DNA from: Macrocystis pyrifera
Lineage: Eukaryota > Sar > Phaeophyceae > Laminariales > Laminariaceae
DNA length: 64,000 nt
Assembly (NCBI GenBank): GCA_031763025.1
Contig: JASSKH010000029.1
Span: forward strand, 4,685,862-4,749,861
Direction of reading: 5' to 3'
This document shows positions 56,101-64,000 of the stretch, piece by piece. How positions within the stretch are numbered: position 1 is the stretch's first letter; each line of letters starts with the position of its first letter. The notes below the pieces were generated by a model that ran no database searches, was not told the origin of the DNA, and worked only from the letters and a program-made list of their open reading frames with translations. Made by a program: the position numbers and the translations under genes.

Positions 56101-58815
56101 CAGGTTTTCGGGAGGGCTATTACGGGGGTCCATAGTTAACAGGACCTATGGTATACATAAAAACCTATATATTTACCTATTTTTACTAACAAAATTTGGT
56201 CCCGTTAACTATGGACCCCCGTAATAGTGTTGGTCTGAACTGTAATGTAGGCCCTTGAAATGAACATCAAACGGTGCTTGTATTCGCGGTCAGAGTGGTG
56301 GCTCACTCCAGCTCCTACTTGGAAGTATATGCTTTGTCCCCGAAAACGGGAGTGCGGTGCCAACATGTATTTCATGCTCGTTTTTATTTGTTTGTTTGTT
56401 TGTTTGTTTGTATTTCTCGGTGGTGTCGCGTCCGTCGAGCTGCTGCTCCGGCTGGGGTTGGGCTCGCGATCTGCAGAATGGGTGATCAGGGTTCGGATTT
56501 TGCTGCTGCTGGCGCGGGCGTGCGTGCGCACAGAACTAGTTTTTTTTTGTTTTATCTTCCGGCGGATTGGTGGAAAACGAAGCTTAAAAGCTCACCATAC
56601 GTCCACGTTCGGATTTCCTGTCGTGTGTCAATTTAACCCGCAGTTTGCCCGTTGCAACACCAGAACTATTCATAGTTAGTTGTGTCTTGCCTATTGTCTG
56701 CCGTCCCGGCTTCCTGCTCCTGTATTTGTGCTCGCTGTTTGGCATCTCCTTTTTTTGTCATGGTCTCACTCTGCCCGTTTTCTTTCCTGTCTCGTCTGTT
56801 CTGTTCTGTTCTGTTCTTTTTTTTCTTTTCATTTTCTTTCTCTGTCTCGCCGACGTGGGGACCCGTTGATCAGATCTTGACGGGTATTTATTTGATGGCC
56901 CACTCGTGCACCCTGCACCCGGAGGCGGTCATCTCCAGCACAGCCGCGGCGCCCTGGCTCCGTTCTCCAGTGCAAGGCGGCCAGAAAACGAGGGTAAGCT
57001 TAACCCCCCCCCCCCCCCCCCCCCCTTGAGCCAACACGTCATGGCGCTTCGCGCTTGGTGCGAGCAATGTCTGCCTGGCCGGTGAAAGCCCGACGTGCTA
57101 CCTCCCGGCATTGTAGGGATGCGAGGGTCCATGGTCGTATGACTACGACCATGCACGATAATGAGTACACCCCCCCCCCCCGTCCCCCTTTTTCTAGGAC
57201 TGTAGTCCCGCCGCGGGCACAAACCGCTTACAGTCGCTATTGTCAGATTTTGGTCCCGTTTAGCCCTTAAGGACTGCACTCTCGTTGTGGACACATAATA
57301 CTCGGAATGACTATGGTCAGATATAGGTCCCGTTTAGGCCTTAAGGACTGCACTCCCGGTGTGGACACTTAACACTTGGAATCACCATGGTTTCATATTT
57401 AGGTCCCGTTTAGGCCTTAAGGACTGCACTTCCGTTGTGGACACATGAATAACACTTGGAATTAGAGGCAGATTTAGGTCCCGCGTGGCCCTTAGGGACT
57501 GCACTCTCGTTGTGGACTCAAATCACTTGGAATTACTATGGTCATATTTAGGCCTCCTTTCGGCCTTAAGGACTGCAATCCCGTTGTGGGAAAAAAAAAC
57601 TTGGAATTACTATGGTCGGATATAGGTCCCGCGTGGCCCTTAGGGACTGCACTCTCGTTGTGGACACTAAACACTTGGAATAACTGTAGTCAGATTTAAT
57701 GTTGAGATCCCCTCTAGGCGTTAAGGACTGCACTCGCGTTGTGGACATACCACTTGGAACATGACTTGGAAGAAGTTTGGTTCGCGCAAACGCGACCAAC
57801 GTTTCTCCGCGCGCTATAGTCCTAAAACAAATACCTTTGGTATACTACACCTACGGTAGTAAGTAGTAGCGAAGTGTCATACTATTAATATTTGTAATCG
57901 GTTGTTGCTTACTTGAAGAGTTCAACCAATCAGAAATGTCCAGCCCAAAAAGCGCGAAACCGTTTTCGTAGGATGGGTAGTATGTCCTAAAATATAGATA
58001 CCATTCATATACTAGCAGTCCATAAAATGTACTTATATTTTGGGACGGTGGTTTTCGCCCTATGTTCACACGTCGAGATTGGTCCTGACTTCTGCCCCCC
58101 AAGTATATGTATATATATATATATATATGATGTATGGGTTGGGTTGGCGTCGGTTGTCAACGATACTGTAAAACATGCCGCTCACTACGTGAGCTAGACA
58201 TCCAGGGTACCTTTTTTTTTTTTTTTTGGCGGTCGCCCACAGCTGGTCGTCGAGTTAGATCATTTGTGCGAGGTAAAGGACCTTTACTCTGCACAAGGGA
58301 ATTGATCGTATCACGTGGTGTTCAAGGTAAGGCACCCAAGAGGCAGTTACATGGTACTCCCATTGCTGTCTCTGGAAGTGGCTACACCGGAAATAGAACT
58401 AACTCATTGAAGCTGTCATCCATATGCAAGTCCGCCTCCCAAGCGGTTCTTAGTAGGATGCAGCTCACCCTTCATGCGACTCGCCGGACACCTCACGGCG
58501 CTTCGCGCTTGGTGCAAGCAATGTCTGCCTGGTCGGTGAAAACCCGACATGCTTCGTCCCGGCATTGTAGGGATACGAGGGTCTATGGTCATACGACTAC
58601 GGCCATGCACGAGATCGAGTACATCTCTGCTATCGAGTACACCCCACCCGTTGTACTACAGCACAAACACATACACGTTTCCCACCCACCTCCTCCCCTC
58701 CCTCCCTCCCCCCCCCCCTCCACGTTGAAACCCTCCTTCTGAGCAGAGAGAATTGTCCCTGGAGAAGCTTTCGACGATCGAGCGCTTCACTCTGTGGAAG
58801 GGGAGGATTGTGTAG
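43370..58815 (+). CDS. TAPT1: TAPT1/Emp65-family transmembrane protein, conserved core in nine exons
   Basis: Homologue of TAPT1, a multi-pass endoplasmic-reticulum membrane protein (animal TAPT1, plant POD1, yeast Emp65). Exons: 43370-43533, 45098-45275, 47745-47921, 48390-48581, 50622-50749, 51041-51143, 55604-55717, 56874-56993 and 58747-58815. All phases match and join to 414 aa. Landmarks in order: FLTVPRQLEKLLLFGMLVCL, YHYIRGQAMVKLYVL, CSFGQDALDSLY, HVTTLTVAVNS, LISNNFAEIKSSVFKKFDK, DWIKHGFIIKFNQLT, FVARRLAF, ALWVAAILFYLVVLSLK, and a last exon ending ERFTLWKGRIV then TAG, matching the family's conserved tail. Several hydrophobic segments are visible. The intron after 48581 has a GC donor (CAG then GCAAGG). 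The protein must extend upstream of 43370; the probable N-terminal exons are listed separately. Introns of up to 4.5 kb hold MITEs, LINE and family A copies and satellites. Confidence 0.93.
44206..44310 (+). mobile_element. TA-type MITE, copy 6 (TAPT1 intron)
   Basis: Starts TCACGGGGGACCATAG and ends CCCCGTAA, flanked by TA on both sides. A partial left-end-like fragment (GTTACGGGGGATCATA) lies at about 44130-44146. Confidence 0.88.
44520..45060. repeat. Degenerate tandem repeat of about 120 bp plus a TTG microsatellite
   Basis: Four diverged units share TGACTCC(C)GAGAC or CTGATCCCGAGAC, CATCARTGTTACCGTGTTTT-type words and CTGTCGTTG. The last passes into a (TTG)n run just before the TAPT1 exon at 45098. 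Confidence 0.55.
46155..46665 (-). mobile_element. Family B LINE 3' portion, interrupted by a MITE
   Basis: Plus strand: G run, CGTACTCATCTTGTTGCTTG, then the MITE at 46181-46287, then the LINE resumes with GGCCACGCATCGC and continues to CTGGTATACTC near 46660. The far end is joined through a G tract to family A. Confidence 0.8.
46181..46287 (+). mobile_element. TA-type MITE, copy 7, nested in a LINE fragment
   Basis: Starts TTACGGGGGGGTCCATAG and ends CCCCCGTAA. Left flank TA, right flank CA. The LINE sequence on either side is collinear with the uninterrupted copies. Confidence 0.9.
46679..47260 (-). mobile_element. Family A, full-length copy
   Basis: Near-identical to 42180-42745, including the internal A run (47109-47141) and the AT-rich far end. 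It lies in the TAPT1 intron before the exon at 47745. Confidence 0.9.
47475..47744 (+). repeat. GGAAT/GGAAAT pentamer-hexamer array up to a splice acceptor
   Basis: A run of ATGGAAATGGAATGGAAATGG-type words covers about 270 bp and stops 15 bp before the ACCAACAG acceptor of the TAPT1 exon at 47745, leaving no pyrimidine tract. Confidence 0.85.
48691..48763 (+). tRNA. tRNA-like sequence, probably a pseudogene
   Basis: The 73-nt stretch can fold as a cloverleaf. The acceptor arms GTCCTCG and CGAGTGC pair at 6 of 7 positions. The D arm is GGCT with GGTC. The T arm is GTGGG-TTCGAGT-CTCAC, fully paired with one G:T. The A box (TGGCTTGGTAGG) and B box (GGTTCGAGTCT) are near consensus. The anticodon stem pairs at only 3 of 5; the loop CTACTAA would give anticodon ACT. 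A serine tRNA should have a long variable arm, which is absent, so a dead or SINE-derived tRNA is more likely. It lies in a TAPT1 intron. Confidence 0.4.
49680..49735 (+). repeat. 14-bp tandem repeat
   Basis: GTAGACCCGTGG is repeated three times with the spacer G, in a TAPT1 intron. Confidence 0.75.
49770..50570. repeat. Degenerate TGACATGCCGTGAC minisatellite
   Basis: At about 49770-50080 and 50340-50570 there are many copies of CTTGACATGCCGTGAC with variants (GGCATGCCGTGG, TATGGCGTGACGTT), spaced about 20-30 bp. A unique stretch lies between them. It ends close to the TAPT1 exon at 50622. Confidence 0.7.
51236..51345 (-). repeat. Dispersed repeat, inverted copy of 32685-32800
   Basis: The words AATACGTGAGCTGTGAGTTC, GACTGATTAAATAGTTGATA and ATACGCCTCGTCTATAT appear in reverse complement at 32685-32800. 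About 100 bp is shared. No terminal repeats are evident. Confidence 0.75.
51346..54350. other. First part of the 4.5-kb TAPT1 intron
   Basis: This part of the intron 51144-55603 holds a TA dinucleotide run at 52315-52333, GATCTGTATGATCT-type words at 52920-53190, and the GATCTATCTGG array at 53770-54010. Overlapping ORFs show no family. No exon is needed here because the flanking TAPT1 exons join in phase 0. Confidence 0.6.
53770..54010 (+). repeat. GATGATCTATCTGGT tandem array
   Basis: About 15 units of 12-18 bp with variants GATGATATATCTGGTG and GACGATCTGTATGGTG. Confidence 0.85.
54375..54645 (-). mobile_element. Two copies of the family A far end
   Basis: At 54375-54475 and 54525-54645 the words GTACCCTGGTTGTCTAGCTC (or a close variant) and GACGCCAACCCA occur, corresponding to the head of family A as read toward its C tail. 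The rest of the element is missing. Confidence 0.7.
55436..55566. repeat. Two long C tracts
   Basis: C runs at 55441-55466 and 55541-55565, in the TAPT1 intron just upstream of the exon at 55604. The first follows ATGAGCA, a relic of the GAGTAC-C junction seen elsewhere. Confidence 0.7.
55795..55990 (-). mobile_element. Family A and family B 3'-end fragments
   Basis: At 55795-55820 GGACTCATTGTCATGCATGA matches the family A end. At 55920-55985 GCGTGCTCATTTTGATGCTT and TTGACCGTTGACCACGCATC match the family B end. Both follow G-rich runs. Confidence 0.6.
56120..56224 (+). mobile_element. TA-type MITE, copy 8 (TAPT1 intron)
   Basis: Best-preserved copy: starts TTACGGGGGTCCATAG and ends CCCCCGTAA, with TA on both sides. 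Confidence 0.92.
57005..57185 (+). mobile_element. Family A fragment between two C tracts
   Basis: C run at 57005-57025, then CATGGCGCTTCGCGCTTGGT to GATAATGAGTACACC and a second C run (57170-57181). In the last TAPT1 intron. Confidence 0.75.
57195..57770 (+). repeat. Tandem array of about 74 bp, eight units
   Basis: Each unit contains AAGGACTGCACTCYCGTTGT, then CACTTGGAATNACTATGGTC, then AGGTCCCGTTTAGGCCTT, with divergence. Unit starts are near 57195, 57269, 57343, 57419, 57493, 57568, 57641 and 57723. A related single unit may lie at about 44370-44420. Lies in the last TAPT1 intron. Confidence 0.88.
58125..58650 (+). mobile_element. Family A, full-length copy in sense orientation
   Basis: Runs from GGGTTGGCGTCGGTTG through a T run (58212-58228) to ATCGAGTACACCCCACCC. 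It ends about 100 bp before the last TAPT1 exon (58747). Confidence 0.88.
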
Positions 58816-60940
58816 TAGCGAGAGTTCCCGGTTTTATTTTCGTATCTTGCTGTATTGGTATTTATGTATTCGTTTTGGGTATTCGTTGATGCATTCGATG
58901 GTGTAATTTCGTTTGATGGGTTCGTTGATATATTTGCCGTTGATGTGTTTGATAATGCCACGAGATTTGTTTTTTCATGCACAATATTTGGCTGATTTCA
59001 CTCGTTGGTTCGCCCGTTGATTGGTCGAGTCATTCGTGTACTCGTTTGAGCTGCTCGTTGGTCCAAGCGTTTGTTTCGTTCGTTTAGGTATCGACTGGTT
59101 TAGCGATTGGGCGAGTGATTGATTGGTCGATTGATTGATTGGTTGAAGAACGATTGTTTGGTCGGTAATTGCTTTTGGTTCGATTAATTAGTCGATACGG
59201 TTGGTTCTTTTCGATGTGATTCGATTTGATTTTGATTGGTTTGATTTGAAGTTGATTTGCTTGATTGAAGTAATTGTAGTACAGCAGTTGGTACATACTC
59301 GTACCTGGTATGGTCTAGTTGATTTATTCACTCAATCCTGAGGTGCTTTGCAACGGCGTGTGGCCGTGGCCGTGCACCCGTTCGTAACTGCCATGATCGT
59401 TGGACGACTTGGAGTTCTGCAGCGTGCATTGAGGCTCACCTCTCTGCTCATCGGGGGAGGAGGTCGGCGGGCAAAAATTACGGCTGCGGTCGGCTCCGGC
59501 CTTCGTCCCCCCCGCATATCGTGTCGTACAGTGCTAGGCGGTACTGTACCACACTGAAAAATACAGGACGGCACCGTACCATATGGTAGTGCTTGCTTTC
59601 TTGCGGTCCGGGGGTCGCTTCTCCGTACTCCTTTTGTACCGTAGGTCTCGTTTTTCCCGGACATATTCTGACGGTTTAGTCGAGGTGAGGGGGGCAGTTG
59701 GATCCTTTGGATCCGTTGGGTTTGTTGGATTCGTCATATCCGTTGGGTTCCGCCGAATCCGTTGCGTTCGTGAGGTACGTTGGATACGTTGGTCCGTTGG
59801 GTCCGTTTGATACGTTACACGTCTCGGACCCGTTTTGTCTGGCTGCGGTAGGTTTGGATTTTTCATGACGTTTTCTTCTTTTTATTACGAGCGCAGTTTT
59901 CGATTGTGGCGTTTTACACCGATCGTCAGCCGTATGTGAATGCGTCGCGCCTGTTTTGATACCAGTACGTTATTCTAGTTTTTATTTGTATTGGTTATTT
60001 GGTCCCCCCCCCCCCCCCCCCTCCCCCCTGCTCTATAGGAAAGTGCCACCGGTTTTGTCTCAAATCGGCACCGCCAAGTATTGAATAAGTTGTCGCGGTA
60101 TGTTCGGTCAATTGCTTCTCGACCTTTTTTGCCAATTTTCACACGTTCTCGAGACGAAACAGACAAATATTGTCGTAGGCAAAAATCATCCCCCACCCCC
60201 TCCGGCGCACACGCGCACGCCTCACTTACTCCCAAAATAAAATCATTTTAATCGGCCTCTTTCGGCGTGAGTAGTGGTTGACTTTCCACGATCCAGTTTT
60301 CGTGGTTCTCGTGGTTCGTGTTGTTGATGGTGTGGGGTTGAGTTGTGGATGTTGATGGAAAAAAATTAGTTTCTGTAGGCTTAGCTGAGGTGTCATGATC
60401 GATGAATTAAGTTACTGTAGTGTTTTTCGGTCTAGGGTATCTCCACGTACCTTCCCTTTGCAGGCCTTGGCAGGAGTATTTTAAGGCGATAACAATGAAA
60501 ACTTTTTCGGAAGTTGGTTCTCTGGGTTTACACTGGTGTACGTCAAGGTCAGCTGTTTTGGGGCCATGGAAGAAGCTCGATGCAGGTGTGCACCATGCAG
60601 CAAGCACGTGTTTGATTGGTTGGTTGATTCTGCAGCTGTTACGCCCCTAGATGCGTGCGACACTAGTGTCGACATCTTGTTGCATTGTACGCCAACAACA
60701 CTCGCACCTGTGGCAGCTACAGCGATTGAGTGCGGTTGGGATTGATGGTCTTCTTCGGCCTGTAACAACAGGTGCACGTTCGGCATTGATCTCTCTTGAA
60801 TAAGGTCTATCTCTCTCTGTATGTATAGCCTGTATACACCGACTGATTTGCGTGGCTGCTCCTGTTTCTTTGGTTTGTACTATAATAGGACGCTCTACTT
60901 TTTTTGTTCAGGATGACGCATGCTGCGGTGGTAGGCACAG
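58816..60940. other. Downstream flank of TAPT1
   Basis: Probably 3' UTR at first. From 58860 to 59290 there is a degenerate TTGGTTGATTGATTGG-type simple repeat. At 59690-59820 there is a degenerate GTTGGATCC-type 9-mer repeat. A C run lies at 60004-60022. Open frames at 59332-59664 and 60407-60786 carry no motif. No gene is supported. Confidence 0.5.
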
Positions 60941-60949
60941 CAGTAAACA

Positions 60950-61345
60950 GGATATTTTTGGACTTCAAGATGAAATGCGAAAAAAATGGAAATTTCTAAA
61001 AAAATACCAAGGAAGCCTACCTTTTTTTTTTCGTTTCTGGGGTGGGTAGATATCACCACAAGGCATCACCTCACGGGTTTTTGGCGTCCTGGGACCCAGC
61101 GTCGCCGCACACTGTCGCGAACGGGTTTTCACCTATTTCCGCCGTTCTCGGTGCGGGTACGAAGTCGATTTTGCGTTTTTGCGGTGGTGAGAGGCGATCC
61201 GAGATCGTATGACACCAAAAATTCGCGTGGTGGTGCTTTGTGGTGACTTCTACCCACCCTAGAAAAAGGAAGACGAAGAAATGTTTCCTTGGTATCTTTT
61301 CATCGATTTCTATATTTTTACGTTTCATCCTGAAGTAATCTTTTA
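60950..61345. repeat. Foldback element with arms of about 120 bp
   Basis: The left arm (60970-61095: ATACCAAGGAAG, GGGTGGGTAGA, TCACCACAAGGCATCACC) is the diverged reverse complement of the right arm (61200-61335: TACCCACCCTAG, CCTTGGTATCTTTTC). The centre is about 100 bp. It could be a large MITE or an inverted duplication. Confidence 0.7.
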
Positions 61346-61471
61346 TCCTTAAGTCCGAAAATATCCTGTTAGTATCGTAACACCCACCAGGCAATTGCTT
61401 TACTGAGGCTCCTCGTTTGAAGAGCTCTTACCTACTAGGTATAACGCGTACTACTACAAGGATCGTACTGT

Positions 61472-61650
61472 CGCAGTTACATTTTTGCCGAAATATCTCG
61501 TGACTGACGGAGCTGAGCGACGGAGGGGAACTTCCCGACGGCATCCTCCCCATCTGTTTCGCGGTTACATTTTTGCCGAAATATTTCGTGACTGACGGAG
61601 CTGAGCGACGGAGGGGAACTTCCCCACGGCATCCTCCCATCTGTTTCGCA
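61472..61650. repeat. 90-bp tandem duplication
   Basis: Two copies of about 90 bp (start words GCAGTTACATTTTTGCCGAA and GCGGTTACATTTTTGCCGAA) differ at only a few positions. Confidence 0.9.
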
Positions 61651-62029
61651 CAATATTTTTCGTTTGGCACCTTTATAGTGCCAGGTAGGTCATCATGGGA
61701 TTTGTTCATCGCGTTTTAAGCTTACCAGTATGTATACGATCAAAAATCAGTTTTTGCTTGAGAAGATGGCACCCTATCCGTAAATCACAGCAGCAGCACT
61801 TTCTACGTCGACAGCAGCAAGCAGTGGATTTTCTGTTGTGTTCGGTTTATTATTTACATCCTATAATAGTTTTCCATACTTTCATTCCGCAGAACATTTG
61901 AACTTTGACCTTAATTTCCATGCTTTCATTCTGCAAAACATTTGAACATTGACCGACATGCAATTACTTTCGCCTGCCCCCCGGCATGCAGAGCGAACCA
62001 AAAAAAAAAAAACTATATATCTCCGCAAT

Positions 62030-62900
62030 TATTTGGCGTCTGAGTTTACTTCTTCCCAATGGAAAAGTTCCCATCGAAGTAAATTTTACTTCCATGGACG
62101 GACGTAAAAAAGGCTTCCATGCAGGTTAGATTCACTTCCATGTGCAAGCAAAGAAATGATTCCTTCCGTGAAACGTTTTAGCAACTCCCATGGAAGCTTT
62201 CACACAACTTCCATGAAAAACCAAATGTACCCCCAAAAAGTTGGATTTACTTGTTTGGAATGGTGGCTTATTTTCCATGGACGTTGGTTGTGTAAGCTTC
62301 ATAGAATCGGCCTCCATGGGTATACTCCACCAATTTCCGTACTACCCTGCTTTCGCTTTGGTACCTCGACCCCGTGGTGGGCCCTTGCATTGGGCATCCT
62401 GCTCCCACCCACAAGGTACAGACATATAATTAGCCCTCCGCAAGAGCCGCCGGAGGCCCACCAGTCACACTGATCCCGGGAACCATAAAGTAGACATACT
62501 CTCATGGAAGCAAAAAAAAGCTCCGATATACGTAACTATATTCTGCTTCCATGGAAGTTACATATTTGCTTCCATGGAAGCCTACAATATTCCGGCGGAA
62601 GTAATGAAGTAAGTCTTTGGAAGCTCGTGAAAGTAAGCACTGGGAGTCGGTGGACTCTTGTCAAAATTTATGGCAGCTTCCACCGGACGTGCTTGTGGAA
62701 GCCCCAGTTGATGATGGACGTCGTTGCTGGAAGCTTCCGCTTTCACCAACAGTGAACCTTTCCACGTACTTCCATGCAGCAAGTAAATTTTACTTCCATG
62801 GAAATAAAATTATGTTTCCATAGTACGTAGTAAATTTAGTTCCATTGAACTAAGATTTACTTGCTGTGTGGAAGTACGTGGTAACTTCCATGGAGGTACA
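62030..62900. repeat. Cluster of the palindromic word TTCCATGGAAG, with a 30-bp foldback
   Basis: About 20 full or partial copies of CTTCCATGGAAGT are scattered through 870 bp. At 62762-62792 and 62850-62882 the arms CCACGTACTTCCATGCAGCA and their near-perfect reverse complement enclose further copies. Confidence 0.75.
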
Positions 62901-62924
62901 AAAAAGCAGGGCTTTTCGCGGGTC

Positions 62925-64000
62925 AGGTCAAATCTCACGGGTCGGGTCGGGTCGGGTCAGGTCCGACCCGACCCGCGAGATTTTGAAAGCCTCTTGACCC
63001 GACCCGACCCGACCCGCGAGATTAAAAAAGTTGTTGACCCGACCCGACCCGACCCGTGAGATTTTTAAAATATGCTGACCCGACCCGACCCGACCCGCGA
63101 GATTTCAAAACTTCTTGACCCGACCCGACCCGACCCGCCACCTTCGGATTGACCCGTGAGACACGGGTTTCATGCGGGTCGGGTCACCTTGACCCGCGAG
63201 ACTATTTATGTTGACCCGCAGGTCCGACCTGCGGATCCGGCCCGTGGGTCGACACTTCAAAAACGATTTAATATTCATTTTTGTGCCCACAAGCGATATG
63301 TGGCCTGGCTGTAAGGGGTATTAGTGGATGCGGGCATGCGTATACGGATTTTGACAGTGTTTTCATGTTTGAATAAGATATCAAAGGAGTATTACTGGGT
63401 ATTTGTACGAGAAAAGCCTTTGGGTAAGAGAGCGGGAAATACTTTTGAATGTCGGATCCGCGGGTCATGGGCAGATGCGCGGGTCCGACCCGCGGGTCAG
63501 CAGAAAACTCGCGGGTCATGACCTGACCTGACCCGTGAGCTTTTCATTATCACCTCTTGACCCGACCCGACCCGACCCGTGAGATTTGAAAAGCTCTTGA
63601 CCCGACCCGACCCGTGACATTTTGAACACCCCGAGACCCGACCCGCGGGTCGGGTCATGACCCGCGAAAAGCCCTGCAAAAAAGGAAATAGGTCATGACC
63701 TGACCTGACCCGTGAGCTTTTCATTATCACCTCTTGACCCGACCCGACCCGACCCGTGAGATTTGAAAAGCTCTTGACCCGACCCGACCCGTGACATTTT
63801 GAACACCCCGTGACCCGACCCGCGGGTCGGGTCATGACCCGCGAAAAGCCCTGCAAAAAAGGAAATAGGTCATGACCTGACCTGACCCGTGAGCTTTTCA
63901 TTATCACCTCTTGACCCGACCCGACCCGACCCGTGAGATTTGAAAAACTCTTGACCCGACCCGACCCGTGACATTTTGAACACCCCGTGACCCGACCCGC
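62925..64000. repeat. GACCC-based satellite with a 177-bp higher-order unit
   Basis: GACCCGACCCGACCCGTGAG-type runs alternate with short spacers (ATTTTGAAAG, ATTAAAAAAG). From 63514 a 177-bp unit repeats with near identity (starts at 63514, 63691 and 63868) and runs off the window. At 62930-62985 the GGGTC and GACCC runs face each other as a hairpin. A minus-strand frame stays open only because 177 is a multiple of three. Confidence 0.92.

Noticed and set aside
57195..57770. CRISPR-like or regulatory-site array
   Set aside because: Units are contiguous with no unique spacers, and they lie in an intron of a eukaryotic gene.
58134..58742. 202-codon plus-strand frame before the last TAPT1 exon
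   Set aside because: It is the translation of a family A element plus flank and is not part of the TAPT1 protein; the real exon begins at 58747.
63497..63907. 136-codon frame with an internal protein repeat
   Set aside because: The 59-residue repeat is the translation of a 177-bp satellite; the period is divisible by three by chance.
62925..64000. CRISPR-like array of regular repeats
   Set aside because: The spacers are short and repeated, not unique, and the context is a eukaryotic satellite.

Overview
This is a nuclear genomic window from a eukaryote with large, repeat-filled introns. I infer a stramenopile, probably a brown alga. Genes have many exons, introns run from under 0.1 kb to 4.5 kb, coding exons are GC-rich at third positions, and long low-complexity (Ser/Gly/Gln/His-rich) stretches are joined to conserved domains. 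The organism call rests on gene architecture and general resemblance, not on a search.

Four protein genes are recognised from conserved residues and in-phase splice sites. RPS13 (uS15) is on the plus strand at 1216-4532 (3 exons, 151 aa, complete). A mitochondrial phosphate-carrier-like SLC25 gene is on the minus strand at 8128-11848, with its first exon or exons not found. RPL23A (uL23) is on the minus strand at 22156-25530, complete except for an uncertain start exon. A TAPT1/Emp65-family membrane protein is on the plus strand, with its conserved core in nine exons at 43370-58815 and probable N-terminal low-complexity exons from about 36.7 kb. The TAPT1 gene fills the right third of the window and contains one GC-AG intron.

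Weaker exon candidates lie at 45-193 (+, end of an upstream gene), 12830-13010 (+), 15984-16342 (-), 18887-19150 (-, acidic C-terminus), 20434-20747 (+) and 30749-31162 (strand ambiguous). They have open frames and in most cases splice signals, but no family I recognise.

The rest is dominated by mobile and repetitive DNA. Family B is a 5'-truncated, frame-broken non-LTR retrotransposon (LINE) with an FADD reverse-transcriptase motif, plus several short 3'-end copies. Family A is a roughly 0.55-kb non-autonomous repeat present as full and partial copies. Both families end in GAGTAC followed by runs of C, which accounts for many of the poly(G)/poly(C) tracts. One such tract, at 41735-42075, is 341 nt long with a single interruption. 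A separate TA-flanked MITE of about 105 bp with mariner-like features is present eight times in both orientations. The right end (57.2-64 kb) carries a 74-bp tandem array, clusters of a palindromic TTCCATGGAAG word, foldback repeats and a 177-bp GACCC-based satellite that runs off the window.

Apart from the two ribosomal protein genes, there is no evidence that the genes act together. The window looks like ordinary unlinked housekeeping genes embedded in retroposon-rich DNA. The most novel-looking signal is the C-tailed LINE/SINE-like partnership.
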